64,000 bases of DNA from Elusimicrobium simillimum (GCF_049639735.1 NZ_JBEVVA010000003.1:434001-498000), one strand, 5' to 3'. Positions 24,826-34,318 are shown, counted from the first letter of the stretch. Made by a program: numbers and translations. The notes: generated from the letters alone by a model not told the origin.

Positions 24826-25637
24826 TGCCCATTATAGACCTGCACACACATTCTAAATATTCAGACGGCACTTCAAGGCCGTCTGAAACTGTTGTGCAGT
24901 GCGCTAAAAAAGGCGTACGCCTTTACGCTCTTACAGACCACGATACAGTTGAAGGCGTGGCGCAGGCGGGGGAAAAGTGCGCTAAGTATAATATTAAATT
25001 TTTAACAGGCGTTGAGGTCAGCACCCGTGAGGACGAGCACCTGCATTTTTTGGGTTTTGGGGTAGATGTTGAGAATGAAGGATTAAAAACCTTTCTAAAA
25101 GAAAACGTAGAAAAAAGAGTTTTAAGAATTAAAAAAATAATACAGCAGTTAGCTGAGCACGGGCTGCCGATAACAGAGGAAGACGTATTTTCCCGCGCTA
25201 AAAACGTAGTGTCGCGCGCGCACGTGGCTGACGCTATTAAAGCCAAGGGCATTGTGCCCACCAGGCAAGAGGGGTTTAGAAAATATTTAGTACCCGGCGC
25301 GCCCGGCTACGTGCAATCAATGGGCGTAAGCGTGGTAGAGGCCATAGGTCACATTAAAGCCGCAGGCGGCAAGGCCGTTATAGCGCACCCCGGGTTAGTT
25401 AAGCCCAAGTGGGATTTTAAAAAGTGGACGGACGCGGGTTTAGACGGGATAGAAGTTTTTTACCCTTCACATAATACCGTTATGATACAAGAACTTTTGT
25501 ATATAGCCAGAGAGTATAATTTGTTTGCCACCGGCGGTTCAGACAACCACGGCCCGGGCAGCGGGCGCACGCCCAAAGTAGGTATGGAGATACCGCAGCA
25601 GTATTATGACAAGTTACTGGAGGCGTTTGGGTTATGA
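24825..25637 (+). CDS. PHP-domain phosphoesterase (RNase AM/YciV-like)
   Basis: 270 residues. The PHP metal motifs are complete: DLHTHSKYSDG (5-15), LTDHDTVEG near 36-44, GVEVS near 62, an AHPG segment near 187 and GGSDNHG near 235. The internal insert 95-165 is typical of the TrpH/YciV group, which hydrolyses 3',5'-nucleoside bisphosphates and short RNA ends. It is translationally coupled to the Nfu gene upstream and overlaps the GDPD gene downstream by 4 bases. Confidence 0.88.
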   Translation: MPIIDLHTHSKYSDGTSRPSETVVQCAKKGVRLYALTDHDTVEGVAQAGEKCAKYNIKFLTGVEVSTREDEHLHFLGFGVDVENEGLKTFLKENVEKRVLRIKKIIQQLAEHGLPITEEDVFSRAKNVVSRAHVADAIKAKGIVPTRQEGFRKYLVPGAPGYVQSMGVSVVEAIGHIKAAGGKAVIAHPGLVKPKWDFKKWTDAGLDGIEVFYPSHNTVMIQELLYIAREYNLFATGGSDNHGPGSGRTPKVGMEIPQQYYDKLLEAFGL

Positions 25638-26311
25638 AGATAATAGGGCACCGCGGCGCACCGTTTTTTGCGGCGGAAAACACGCTGGATTCTTTTCGTG
25701 TTGCCGGCAGCCTTGGGCTGAATATTTTTGAAACAGACGTTCACCTTACCAAAGACGGTGTGGTGATTGTATGTCATGACGAAGATTTAAAACGCACCTT
25801 TGGCGTTAGCCTTAAAATAAAAGATTCCAACTACAACGCGCTTGCCAAGTATAATGTGCCAACGCTTGCCGCCCTGATGCAAACGCTTAGCGGCGGCGTT
25901 ACCTTAAATATAGAAATAAAAACTGATGTGGTAGATTACCCGGGTATAGAAGCCAAAGTGCTTAAAGCAATTGCCGGGTGGAATGGTAATATTATAATTT
26001 CCAGTTTTAATTATGAAACACTTAAACGTGTAAGAATTTTAGACAAGAACATTAAACTTGGTTATCTTACCCGTGAGTTTAGCCCCACCCGGGCCAAAGA
26101 AATTAGCGCCGCTACAGTTAATATGAGCTCTAAAAGAATTACTAAAAATATTGTGGAAGTTGCACGCAAACTTGGTATGGAAGTGTGGATATATACGGTA
26201 AATGAATATGAAGAGTTTTTAAGAATGCGGGAATTAGGCGCGGACGCCGTGTTTACAGATAACCCGTATGTTGACCAGCCTGGGTTTGATAAAATAGGCG
26301 GCGTAGAATAA
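25634..26311 (+). CDS. glycerophosphodiester phosphodiesterase
   Basis: 225 residues, the short bacterial GDPD form. Motifs: GHRG near 5-8, ENTLDSF at 15-21, ETDVHLTKDGVVIVCHDEDLKRT with the Glu/Asp metal ligands and catalytic His, and LNIEIK near 96. It splits glycerophosphodiesters from phospholipid turnover into glycerol-3-phosphate and an alcohol. There is no signal peptide, so it is cytoplasmic. It is last of a three-gene operon (Nfu-PHP-GDPD). Confidence 0.92.
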   Translation: MKIIGHRGAPFFAAENTLDSFRVAGSLGLNIFETDVHLTKDGVVIVCHDEDLKRTFGVSLKIKDSNYNALAKYNVPTLAALMQTLSGGVTLNIEIKTDVVDYPGIEAKVLKAIAGWNGNIIISSFNYETLKRVRILDKNIKLGYLTREFSPTRAKEISAATVNMSSKRITKNIVEVARKLGMEVWIYTVNEYEEFLRMRELGADAVFTDNPYVDQPGFDKIGGVE

Positions 26312-26314
26312 AGA

Positions 26315-26510
26315 CTTTTTCGCTTCGCGTCTTCCAGCCTGCGCTCCCTGCGTTCGCTCGGGTTTCATCATCAGTTTAAATTTTCTTCGGATTTTGGTGG
26401 ATTTTTGTTTTTCTTTGTACTCACCGTACGCTTCGCTCTTAAGTACTTATTCGCACAAAGAAAAACAAAAATCCACTCAAACTCCTGTGAAAATTTTCTT
26501 CTATTACAGC
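26315..26510. repeat. long-hairpin element H2, full-length form
   Basis: The perfect 20-bp arms at 26399-26418 and 26455-26474 are built on TTTGTTTTTCTTTGT and its complement. The flanks GCTTCGCGTC...TTCGCT.GGGTTTCATCA.C..TTTAAATTTTCTTC on the left and ATCCACTCAAACTC...GAAAATTTTCTTCTAT on the right are shared with H3 and H5. There is no gene in this gap. Confidence 0.8.
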
Positions 26511-26537
26511 ATTTATAACAACATTTACAACACAAAA

Positions 26538-26568
26538 ATAAAGCCCCCGGTTAGCGGGGGCTTTTAAA
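26538..26568 (-). terminator. rho-independent terminator
   Basis: AAGCCCCCG/CGGGGGCTT-type stem just after the stop of the minus-strand lipoprotein gene. Confidence 0.85.
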
Positions 26569-26569
26569 T

Positions 26570-26944
26570 TTATTCTACATCGTATTCGTTATATCTTGTG
26601 CCGGAGTCTGTGTCTGTGGCGCCGGGGTAGGTGCCGGGCATATAACGCTTGGGGCGCTTCCAAAGTCTGCTTTCTTTATAATCAGATACGGATTTTAAGC
26701 CGTCATCTAAGGGCATGTTTTTTTCGTCATAATAAAAAGTTTCTTTGGGCAGTACTCTAAAAATGTAGTTAGATTCTACCACAGGCGGGGCGGCGCGGCG
26801 CTCGCTCTGCGCTTCTTGCTCTATCTGCGATTCATACTCCCCTTCTTCTATATACAAAGTTCTGTTTTCTTTTTTGGAAGATGAACACGCCGCCAAAAAT
26901 AAAGCGCACGCGCAAACCAAAAATAAAGAAAATAAATTTTTCAT
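26570..26944 (-). CDS. lipoprotein of unknown function
   Basis: 124 residues. The lipobox LAAC has the lipid Cys at 20, followed by SSSKKE. The mature part is Glu/Gln-rich, then has Tyr-rich and Pro-rich short motifs (FYYDEKNMP, KRPKRYMPGTYPG) and an acidic end. There is no recognised domain. Low complexity suggests a flexible envelope protein. A 170-base AT-rich stretch separates it from the divergent pilin-like gene. Confidence 0.65.
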   Translation of the reverse strand: MKNLFSLFLVCACALFLAACSSSKKENRTLYIEEGEYESQIEQEAQSERRAAPPVVESNYIFRVLPKETFYYDEKNMPLDDGLKSVSDYKESRLWKRPKRYMPGTYPGATDTDSGTRYNEYDVE

Positions 26945-27114
26945 ATTTACTCCAATTAAGCTATATATCTGATAATATAAATTTTTTATTTAAAAGTGCA
27001 ACTATATATATAATACAAAAAAAGCTGGCTTTTTTTTAAATAATAATAGTACAATGATTTTATTATAATGATATTTATTACATTACATCAAATCCAAGCT
27101 TTAAAGTAGGTTTT

Positions 27115-27615
27115 ATGAACAAAGGTTTTACATTAATAGAATTGTTGGTGGTTGTGCTTATTATAGGTATATTATCAGCCATGGCGCTGCCGCAGTACAC
27201 AAAAGCTGTGGAAAAGTCCCGCTCTGCCGAGGCGTTCCTTAACCTCAAATCTATGACGGACTCTATGGAGCGCACCCGCTTAAATGACGGTTATTACCCC
27301 TCTGACTTTGACGTGCTGGACCTTACGTTTCCTTTTGAGGAAGACGCGTCTATTAAAGACGAAAACGATGTTACTAACCCTATAAAAACCAAAAACTTCG
27401 CTTTTCATATGAAGGCGGACTGCGTTACAGCCCAGCGCTTGCCGGGTGAAACTAACTATGCCTTAAGGTACTACCTTATAAATGGTGAAAACGCCAGAAA
27501 AGGCAGCAGAGTTTGCATAGGATATAGTGACAAGGGTGAACAGGTTTGCCTGACTATGGGCGGTGAGGTCAGCGGTACTGAAGGTACGGCTATTATGTAT
27601 AATTTGCCGGACTAA
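27115..27615 (+). CDS. type IV pilin-like protein (pseudopilin)
   Basis: 166 residues. A class III signal peptide is cut after MNKG, leaving FTLIELLVVVLIIGILSAMALPQY with Glu5 of the mature protein, then KAVEKSRSAEAF. The C-terminal domain has a Cys pair (near 138 and 146) and a further Cys near 107. The first 40 residues are nearly identical to those of the gene at 39027, the rest differs. It is a subunit of a type IV pilus or type II secretion pseudopilus; no assembly genes are in this window. Confidence 0.88.
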   Translation: MNKGFTLIELLVVVLIIGILSAMALPQYTKAVEKSRSAEAFLNLKSMTDSMERTRLNDGYYPSDFDVLDLTFPFEEDASIKDENDVTNPIKTKNFAFHMKADCVTAQRLPGETNYALRYYLINGENARKGSRVCIGYSDKGEQVCLTMGGEVSGTEGTAIMYNLPD

Positions 27616-27628
27616 ACTTTGGTTAAAT

Positions 27629-27663
27629 AAAAAGCCCCGCTTAAACAAGCGGGGCTTTTTTAT
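27629..27663. terminator. bidirectional terminator
   Basis: AAAAGCCCCGCTT/AAGCGGGGCTTTTT stem with A and T tracts on both sides, between the convergent pilin-like gene and hydF. Confidence 0.93.
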
Positions 27664-27670
27664 GTAAATT

Positions 27671-28855
27671 TTATAGCAGCGGGCGCAGGACGCGCTCGAA
27701 TATGCCGTTGCAAAACGCTATAGCCATGCCGTAGTTTGATATTGCTACACCGGCGTCCATGGCGTTATTAATGCGGTTTTGTAATTGTTTGTCCGTTATC
27801 ATACATCCGCCACATTGTATGGCGAGAGCGTAGGAAGATAAGTCCTCCGGCAGCGCTTCCAGCCCGGCCACAACCGTAAACTCCAGCTTTTTGCCTGTAA
27901 ATTTTTGCAGCAGGTTGGGCAGTTTTGTGCGGCCTATATCCACACAGTGGTTTACCGTGTGGGTGCAGGACTCCAGTATTAAAACTTTATTGCCGTCTTT
28001 AAGGTTGGGTATAGTTTTGGTGCCTTTTACCATGGCTTTAAAATTGCCTTTGGTGCGGGCCAAAAGTATGCTAAAACTTGTCAGCGGTATAGAGGGCGGT
28101 ATTTTTTGTGAAACATATGCAAACACCTGCGAGTCCGTCACCGCCAAAGCTATATTTGGTTTTTTTGCCAGCACCTCTTCAACTTCCGCGGGCTGTACGC
28201 ATATTGATACGGCATTAAGGTCAAGCGCCGCCCTTAAGGTTTGCATCTGCGGCAGTATCATGCGCCCTGCGGGCGCAGACGCGTCTATAGGTGTTATTAA
28301 AAGCACAGTATCGCCCTTTTTTACCATTCCGTCCAAAAGGCCTTTGGGTACCGATGAAGCCTTTTCCAAATGTTTTTTTATCATGGCGAAAAGCGGCCCG
28401 GTTTCGGGCTTTTTGGCGGAAAAATCAAGTATATCAGCCCCGGTTACTTCTATTTTAAGGGGGTTTTGGTCGCTTTTGTTATGTATTAAAAAGAAAGGTA
28501 TTTTTTTAGATACAAAGCTTGCCATTAAGCTTTGTTCATAATCCGTAAAAACATTGCCCGCAAAAACTAAAATGGCTAAATCCACATGGTCCAGCATATT
28601 TTTGGACTGCTTTACCCTTCTTTCCCCCAATTTACTGGCGTTATCATCCAGCCCGCCGGTATCTATAAGTACAATGGGGCCCAGGCCCTCAATTTCCATT
28701 ACTTTTTTAATTGGGTCTGTGGTGGTGCCGGGGGTATCGTCTACTATAACAGTCTCTTGCCCCGCAAGAGCGTTAAAGATAGAACTTTTGCCCACATTCA
28801 TACGGCCGAATATACCAATATGTGGTTTGTTTATCGCCATAATGATATAATACAT
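27671..28855 (-). CDS. hydF: [FeFe] hydrogenase maturation GTPase HydF
   Basis: 394 residues. The N-terminal GTPase domain has the P-loop GRMNVGKSS, DDTPGTTTDP and DTGGLDD, with the HNKSD base-recognition motif. A dimerisation domain follows. The C-terminal cluster domain has CTHTVNHC and CGGC, the HydF [4Fe-4S] ligand set (CxH...CxxC). HydF is the scaffold that delivers the diiron subcluster to [FeFe] hydrogenases, so the cell must make at least one active enzyme. hydE and hydG are not in the window. A Met at 28840 (MAINKPHIGIFG) is an alternative start. Confidence 0.95.
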   Translation of the reverse strand: MYYIIMAINKPHIGIFGRMNVGKSSIFNALAGQETVIVDDTPGTTTDPIKKVMEIEGLGPIVLIDTGGLDDNASKLGERRVKQSKNMLDHVDLAILVFAGNVFTDYEQSLMASFVSKKIPFFLIHNKSDQNPLKIEVTGADILDFSAKKPETGPLFAMIKKHLEKASSVPKGLLDGMVKKGDTVLLITPIDASAPAGRMILPQMQTLRAALDLNAVSICVQPAEVEEVLAKKPNIALAVTDSQVFAYVSQKIPPSIPLTSFSILLARTKGNFKAMVKGTKTIPNLKDGNKVLILESCTHTVNHCVDIGRTKLPNLLQKFTGKKLEFTVVAGLEALPEDLSSYALAIQCGGCMITDKQLQNRINNAMDAGVAISNYGMAIAFCNGIFERVLRPLL

Positions 28856-28890
28856 TTATTGGAACTCTTAGTCCATGCCAAGGAGATAAT

Positions 28891-29895
28891 ATGAGCCATT
28901 TTGAAAAGTATCTTAAACAAAAAGCCGCGGTTGTAGAAAAAGGCTTATCTAAATATATATCTAAAGTAACCAACTCCCCACAAGTTTTAGTAGACGCTAT
29001 GGACTATTCTTTACAGGCCGGCGGCAAACGTGTGCGCCCCGTGCTTGTTATGGCGGCGGCGGAAGCCTTTGGCAAAAAAGGCGCCGACGTATTGGCGGCT
29101 GCCTGCGGCGTTGAAATGGTGCACACCTACTCTCTTATACACGACGACCTGCCCAGCATGGACAATGACAGTTTAAGGCGCGGCAAACCCACCAACCATA
29201 AAGTATTTGGCGAAGATACGGCGCTTTTAGCTGGCGACGCTATGCTTACATACGCCTTTGAAGTTTTTGCCCAAAACGGTGAGGTTAAGTCTATAGGCGC
29301 GGCAAATACGCTTAAAGCGCTTAAAGTTTTTGCCAACGGCGCCGGGGCACAAGGCATGGTAGGCGGCCAGGTGACGGACGTTTTTGCCGAAGGCCTGGTA
29401 ATAAACAAACTTAAACGTATTGACCGTGTTAAAAAAGAAAGTAAAACGCTTGCCAAGAAGGGCCTTAACTATTTTCTTCTTCCCGCTAAAATTAAAGAGA
29501 TCAGCACAGAAACCGTGCTCTCCTATATACACGCCAACAAAACCGGCGCGCTTATCAGGCTTAGCGTAGAGTGCGGCGCGACCTTGGCGGGAGCGTCTGA
29601 CAAAGACATTGAAAACATGCGTAAATACGGCGCGGCCATGGGCCTTGCTTTCCAGATAGTGGACGATATTTTAGACGTTACCGTAAGCGCCAAAAAACTT
29701 GGCAAGTCTAACAGCGACGCTGTAAACGGCAAGCTTACCTTTGTTTCATTATACGGTTTAGAAACCAGCCGCAAATACGCGCAGGCGGTTATAGAAGAGG
29801 CCGTAGGCGCTTTAAATAAAGTAAAAGGCCTTAAAAAAGCGCAGGCTAAACCGCTTTACGATATGGCCGAGTTCTTTTTAAAGAGGAGCATGTAA
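28891..29895 (+). CDS. ispA: polyprenyl (farnesyl/geranylgeranyl) diphosphate synthase
   Basis: 334 residues with AAGGAGATAAT before the ATG. The first Asp-rich motif DDLPSMD is at 85-91, the GGKRVRP substrate motif at 44-50, and the second Asp-rich motif DDILD near 260. Between GGQ (about 155) and HANKTGALI (about 215) there is an insertion of roughly 25 Lys-rich residues (KLKRIDRVKKESKTLAKKG) not usual for short-chain synthases. It makes C15-C20 prenyl diphosphates. Its stop overlaps the dxs start (TAATG), so it is one operon for isoprenoid supply. Confidence 0.92.
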   Translation: MSHFEKYLKQKAAVVEKGLSKYISKVTNSPQVLVDAMDYSLQAGGKRVRPVLVMAAAEAFGKKGADVLAAACGVEMVHTYSLIHDDLPSMDNDSLRRGKPTNHKVFGEDTALLAGDAMLTYAFEVFAQNGEVKSIGAANTLKALKVFANGAGAQGMVGGQVTDVFAEGLVINKLKRIDRVKKESKTLAKKGLNYFLLPAKIKEISTETVLSYIHANKTGALIRLSVECGATLAGASDKDIENMRKYGAAMGLAFQIVDDILDVTVSAKKLGKSNSDAVNGKLTFVSLYGLETSRKYAQAVIEEAVGALNKVKGLKKAQAKPLYDMAEFFLKRSM

Positions 29896-31751
29896 TGAAG
29901 ATTTTACCCGGCATACGCAGCCCGCAGGATTTAAGAAATATCAACCCAAAGCTGCTGCCCGAACTTTGCGAAGAAATAAGAAAAACTATTTTAAGCACCG
30001 TCAGCAAAAATGGCGGGCACCTAGGTTCCAGCTTGGGCGCGGTGGAGCTTATTACCGCGTTGCACTACATGTATAACACCCCCCAAGATAAACTGGTTTT
30101 TGACACAGGCCACCAGGCTTACGCGCACAAAATCTTAACAGGCCGCTTTAAAGATTTTCAAAATATCAGAACAAAAGGCGGTATAAGCGGGTTCCCCAAA
30201 CGCAGTGAATCTGAGTACGACACCTTTGGCGTGGGCCACGCTTCCACCTCGCTTTCAGCGGCGCTGGGTATGGCCATAGCCAGAGATTTAAAAAAAGAAA
30301 ACAGTAAAGTTGTATGCGTAGCGTCCGACGGCTCTTTAACGGGCGGTATGGCGTATGAGGCGCTGCAAAACGCCGGCCAGTTAAATACCGACATGCTTGT
30401 GATACTTAACGATAACCAAATGTTTATCTCACAGCGCGTAGGTTCTTTAGGTAAATTTTTAACAAAACTTGTAACCAAAAAATATGTACAAATGGCTGAA
30501 GAAAAGGCCACAAAATTTCTTAAAAGCATGAGTTCCTTAGGTAACGACGCCGCAAAACTGGCCAAACGCGCCAGGGCAATTTTGTTTCCGGGTACGATAT
30601 TTGAGGAAATGGGGTTTAGATATTTTGGCCCTATCAACGGCAATGATATTAATGAGCTTATTACTGTACTTACAGATATTAAAGACACCAAAGGCCCCGT
30701 AATTTTACACGTAGTTACCAAAAAGGGCAAGGGCTATACCCCCGCCGAAGAAAAGCCCACAGACTTTCACGGCCTTGGTATTTTTGATTTAGAAACAGGC
30801 AAATCTTCAGGCGGTAAAGTCGCGGTGCCTACGTTTACAAAAGTATTTTCTAATACCATTGTTAAGCTGGCGGAAGAAGATGAAAAGATTGTCGCCATTA
30901 CCGCCGCTATGCCCGAGGGTACGGGGCTGGACGTTTTTAGGGATAAATACCCGCACAGATATTTTGACGTAGGCATAGCCGAAGAGCACGGCGCTACCTT
31001 TGCCGCAGGTTTAGCGGCTGAGGGCATGAAGCCTGTTTTTGTATTATATTCTTCTTTCGCGCAAAGGTGCTATGACCAAATTTTGCATGACGTCTGCTTG
31101 CAAAACCTGCCCGTCGTTTTCGCTTTAGACAGAGCGGGTGTTGTAGGTGAAGACGGTCCCACGCACCATGGTGTTTTTGACATGAGCTTTTTGCGCAATA
31201 TTCCAAACCTTACCATTTGCGCCCCGGCTGATGAAAACGAACTTCAGCATGCTTTGCATACGGCTTTTGAATCGGGCAAACCTTTTGTTGTGCGCTACCC
31301 AAGAGGCACGGGCTTTGGCGTGGAAATGGACAAAAAGCTTACCACACTTGAAATAGGCAAGGCTAAAGCGGACCATTTTGGTAAAGACTTTAACATTTTA
31401 GCCATAGGCAACCGCTACCACCCCGCGCTTAAAGCGGCGGAAATGTTAAAAGAGCAAGGTATAGACTGCGGCGTTGTTAATATGCGCTATGTCAAACCTT
31501 TAGACGGCGCGATGGTGGACAAGGCGCTTAAAAAATCTAAAAATATTGTTACGGTGGAAGATAATATGCTGGCCTGCGGCTTTGGTTCGGCCGTGGCTGA
31601 ATATCTGGCGGACAAGCAGGAAAAGTTTACGTTGCTGCGTCTTGGCATTGGCGACGAGTTTGTGGAACACGCCAAACCCGCCCAGCTATATGAAATGCTT
31701 GGCATAACGCCCGAACAAATTTGTGACAAAGTAAAGAAGTTTATCAAATAA
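29895..31751 (+). CDS. dxs: 1-deoxy-D-xylulose-5-phosphate synthase
   Basis: 618 residues, the normal length. ThDP motif GDGSLTGGMAYEAL...NDNQM near 135-175, GHQAYAHKILTGR near 75, the catalytic Glu in AEEHGATFAAGLA near 365, and YPRG near 470. It condenses pyruvate and glyceraldehyde-3-phosphate, the first step of the MEP isoprenoid pathway. It is translationally coupled to ispA, the common ispA-dxs pairing, and followed 15 bases later by a LOG-type gene. Confidence 0.97.
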   Translation: MKILPGIRSPQDLRNINPKLLPELCEEIRKTILSTVSKNGGHLGSSLGAVELITALHYMYNTPQDKLVFDTGHQAYAHKILTGRFKDFQNIRTKGGISGFPKRSESEYDTFGVGHASTSLSAALGMAIARDLKKENSKVVCVASDGSLTGGMAYEALQNAGQLNTDMLVILNDNQMFISQRVGSLGKFLTKLVTKKYVQMAEEKATKFLKSMSSLGNDAAKLAKRARAILFPGTIFEEMGFRYFGPINGNDINELITVLTDIKDTKGPVILHVVTKKGKGYTPAEEKPTDFHGLGIFDLETGKSSGGKVAVPTFTKVFSNTIVKLAEEDEKIVAITAAMPEGTGLDVFRDKYPHRYFDVGIAEEHGATFAAGLAAEGMKPVFVLYSSFAQRCYDQILHDVCLQNLPVVFALDRAGVVGEDGPTHHGVFDMSFLRNIPNLTICAPADENELQHALHTAFESGKPFVVRYPRGTGFGVEMDKKLTTLEIGKAKADHFGKDFNILAIGNRYHPALKAAEMLKEQGIDCGVVNMRYVKPLDGAMVDKALKKSKNIVTVEDNMLACGFGSAVAEYLADKQEKFTLLRLGIGDEFVEHAKPAQLYEMLGITPEQICDKVKKFIK

Positions 31752-31766
31752 ACAACTGAGGACATT

Positions 31767-32573
31767 ATGAAGAAAAAGAAACTTACAGTAAATTCTTACA
31801 CAAAAGCTTATGAGGACATACCGTTTTTAAAACGCGGCGCCATGAGGCCCATAAGACTGCAGCTGGAACTTCAAAAGCCGGAAATAATTTTACAAGAAAA
31901 TAAAATTAACGAAACTATAGTCTGCTTTGGCAGCGCCAGAGTGCAGCCCGCCGCGCAAATGAAAAAAGAAATTGCCGCGACGGAAAAAAAGCTTAAATCT
32001 AACCCAAAAAATAAAGTTTTACTTGAAAAACTTACAGAACAAAAAGGCCTTTTAGAACTTGCCCCTTATTATGACGAAGCCGTTAAATTTGGCGGCATGG
32101 TAGTTAAAAAAGGCAAAGGCAGATTTGCAATTGCCACCGGCGGCGGGCCGGGCCTGATGGAAGCGTCCAACAAAGGCGCGTATGAAGCGGGCGGCAAAAG
32201 CATAGGTTTTAATATCACCTTGCCTATGGAACAGGAACCTAACCCGTATATTTCCAAGAACTTAGCTTTCTTATTTCACTATTTCGCTATAAGAAAAATG
32301 CATTTGGTTATGCGTTCTAAAGCCTTAGTGGTATTCCCCGGCGGTTTTGGCACGTTTGATGAAATGTTTGAAACCTTAACGCTTGTCCAGACAGGTAAAA
32401 AAGACAGAACGCCTATCATTTGGGTGGGCAAAAAATTCTGGAACGAAGTTGTTAACGTTAAAGCCCTTGCCCATTACGGCGTGATATCCACTGATAATTT
32501 AAAGATGTACACAATAGTAGACACCGCCGAAGAAGCCTGGGAAGCAATAGCAAAATTCTACAAAATCAAATAA
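31767..32573 (+). CDS. LOG-family (TIGR00730-like) nucleotide-binding protein
   Basis: 268 residues with TGAGGAC before the ATG. Rossmann-type fold with CFGSARV near 53, GGGPGLMEASNKGA near 127-140 and the family signature PGGFGTFDEMFE near 191-202. LOG proteins hydrolyse nucleoside 5'-monophosphates to free base and ribose-5-phosphate. This is the longer bacterial type with an N-terminal extension and a Lys-rich helical insert (75-105). It probably shares a transcript with ispA-dxs. Confidence 0.88.
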   Translation: MKKKKLTVNSYTKAYEDIPFLKRGAMRPIRLQLELQKPEIILQENKINETIVCFGSARVQPAAQMKKEIAATEKKLKSNPKNKVLLEKLTEQKGLLELAPYYDEAVKFGGMVVKKGKGRFAIATGGGPGLMEASNKGAYEAGGKSIGFNITLPMEQEPNPYISKNLAFLFHYFAIRKMHLVMRSKALVVFPGGFGTFDEMFETLTLVQTGKKDRTPIIWVGKKFWNEVVNVKALAHYGVISTDNLKMYTIVDTAEEAWEAIAKFYKIK

Positions 32574-32606
32574 AAAAAGCCCGGCCAAATGGCCGGGCTT
32601 TTTTTT
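32572..32606 (+). terminator. rho-independent terminator
   Basis: AAGCCCGGCC-AAAT-GGCCGGGCTT stem and T-run directly after the LOG gene. Confidence 0.95.
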
Positions 32607-32810
32607 GCGCTTCGCGTCCCGGCTATCTCTCTCTGCGTTCGCTTGGGTTTCATCAGCGGTTTAAATTTTCTTCAGATTTTGGCGGATTTTTTATTTTTTT
32701 ATTTTCACCACACCCACCGTGTTCCCGCACCAAGTGTGCCGAAAATAAAAAAATAAAAAATCCACTCAAACTCTTATGAAAATTTTCTTCTATAACGGCA
32801 CTTATAATAA
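32607..32810. repeat. long-hairpin element H3, full-length form
   Basis: Perfect 23-bp arms at 32684-32706 and 32741-32763 have a core of TTTTTTATTTTTTTATTTTC. The loop contains CACACCCACCGTGTTCCCGC, which is shared with H5. The outer flanks match H2 and H5 (GCGCTTCGCGT, TTCGCTTGGGTTTCATCAGC on the left; ATCCACTCAAACTC on the right). There is no gene here. Confidence 0.82.
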
Positions 32811-32843
32811 AAAATCCTCCCCCTTTTACGGGGGAGGGTGCTT
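32811..32843 (-). terminator. rho-independent terminator for the ankyrin gene
   Basis: CCTCCCCC/GGGGGAGG stem followed in the minus direction by a T-run. Confidence 0.85.
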
Positions 32844-32869
32844 TACACAAATATTCTGTCGTAAAGTTT

Positions 32870-34234
32870 TTATTTCGCTTTTTCTAGTAAATCAAATAGG
32901 TTTACATAACCGCGTTCTACCGCATGCTGGGCGGCGGTTTTGCCCTGCTTATCTTTATATTTATTGGAAGCGCCGTTTTGCACTAATAGCTTGGCAATAT
33001 TATAATTGCCGCGTTTAGCGGCGGTTATTAACGGTGTTGCACCCGCTTTAGTTTGTACGTTGACCTTGGCGCCGGCCTCAATAAGTTTTTTTGTCATTTC
33101 ATAATTTGATGTTTGCACGGCCATTTGTAACGCTGTGTTGCCGTCATCAGCTGTGGCGTTAACATCCGCCGAGTAATTATTTATAAAAATATTTGCGGCC
33201 GCAATATCTTTTTTTGCTATGGCAAGCATAAGCGGGGTTACACCTTTAGCGTCCTGCATATTTACAAGCGCGCCGCTTTGTAAAAGATAGCCTATTGTCT
33301 TATTGTTTTTTTTCTGGCCAATGGCATAGTAAATAGTGGTTCTGCCGTTTGCATCTTTGGCGTTTATGTCCGCACCTTTAATAGCCATTTCTTGTACTAG
33401 CCCGTCGTTTGCCGTAGCTGCCGCCAGATGTATAGGCATAACGCCGTCTTTAAGGGGGGTATTGTAATCTAACCCTATTGTTTGCGTTAAAAAATTTATA
33501 GTGGACATATCGCCATTGCTTATCGCTTGTTTAAAGTTTGGCAAAATAGCGCTAATATCTATTTGGTTTTTTTGCGCGTAATTATATAAAAATTTAGCCA
33601 GTTCATAATTTCTGTTTGTTAGGGCGCGTGTTAAAGGGTTGTTTTTATCGGCAGGGTTTATTTCTATTTTAAGCCCTTTATCGGCAAGTAGTTTTACTGT
33701 GTTAACGCGGGCGGCCAGTAAGGCTGTTTCCATAAGGTCCTGCCCGTTGGGCCCGGTTACGTTTATATCAGCGTTTTTTTCTACAAGATATTTTGCCAAC
33801 GGTTCATTGCCCGAGGCAACGGCTATAAACATAAGTGTCCAGCCGTCGGTATTAGGCCGCATGTATTTGGCCAGAGAGCCTTTAACTGTGGATATAAACA
33901 GAGGATAGTTAGCAATTTCCGCTGAGCTTATGGTAAAGTTCGGGTTTATGTGTTTGTCTAGAATAGCAATTACTTCTTTAGTTTGGGAGGTGGAAGCTTT
34001 TTCAAATAGTTCCAATTTTTGCTCAGGCGTGGCGTCTGTTATTACTATTGGTTCCGCTTCGGCCTCTTGTGAAACAGGCTGTTGCGCATTGTATTTTACT
34101 TTTTTCTTTTTAGCTTTTTCTTCAGCCAAAATACGCTGTTGCGCCGCTTTACGTTCCGCCTGGTATGACGTGTATTTGCTAAATACAAAATAACCCACTG
34201 CGAGTATTAAAATAATAGTTACTAATTTTCTCAT
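32870..34234 (-). CDS. membrane-anchored ankyrin-repeat protein
   Basis: 454 residues. One N-terminal membrane helix (about 4-19), then a basic, Gln-rich linker, then about ten ankyrin repeats from 115 to the end. The last ones are the most regular (DGNTALQMAVQTSNYEMTKKLIEAGAKVN, split as repeats; GATPLITAAKRGNYNIAKLLVQNGA). The repeats probably face the periplasm and bind other proteins. No enzyme domain. A second ankyrin protein with a signal peptide is at 40203. Confidence 0.88.
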   Translation of the reverse strand: MRKLVTIILILAVGYFVFSKYTSYQAERKAAQQRILAEEKAKKKKVKYNAQQPVSQEAEAEPIVITDATPEQKLELFEKASTSQTKEVIAILDKHINPNFTISSAEIANYPLFISTVKGSLAKYMRPNTDGWTLMFIAVASGNEPLAKYLVEKNADINVTGPNGQDLMETALLAARVNTVKLLADKGLKIEINPADKNNPLTRALTNRNYELAKFLYNYAQKNQIDISAILPNFKQAISNGDMSTINFLTQTIGLDYNTPLKDGVMPIHLAAATANDGLVQEMAIKGADINAKDANGRTTIYYAIGQKKNNKTIGYLLQSGALVNMQDAKGVTPLMLAIAKKDIAAANIFINNYSADVNATADDGNTALQMAVQTSNYEMTKKLIEAGAKVNVQTKAGATPLITAAKRGNYNIAKLLVQNGASNKYKDKQGKTAAQHAVERGYVNLFDLLEKAK

Positions 34235-34318
34235 GTTTCCCCTATACGGACGGTAATTTATATAAAGTATTTATGTTATAATTGTATCATACAAAATATC
34301 AGCCGGGGGAGTATACCG

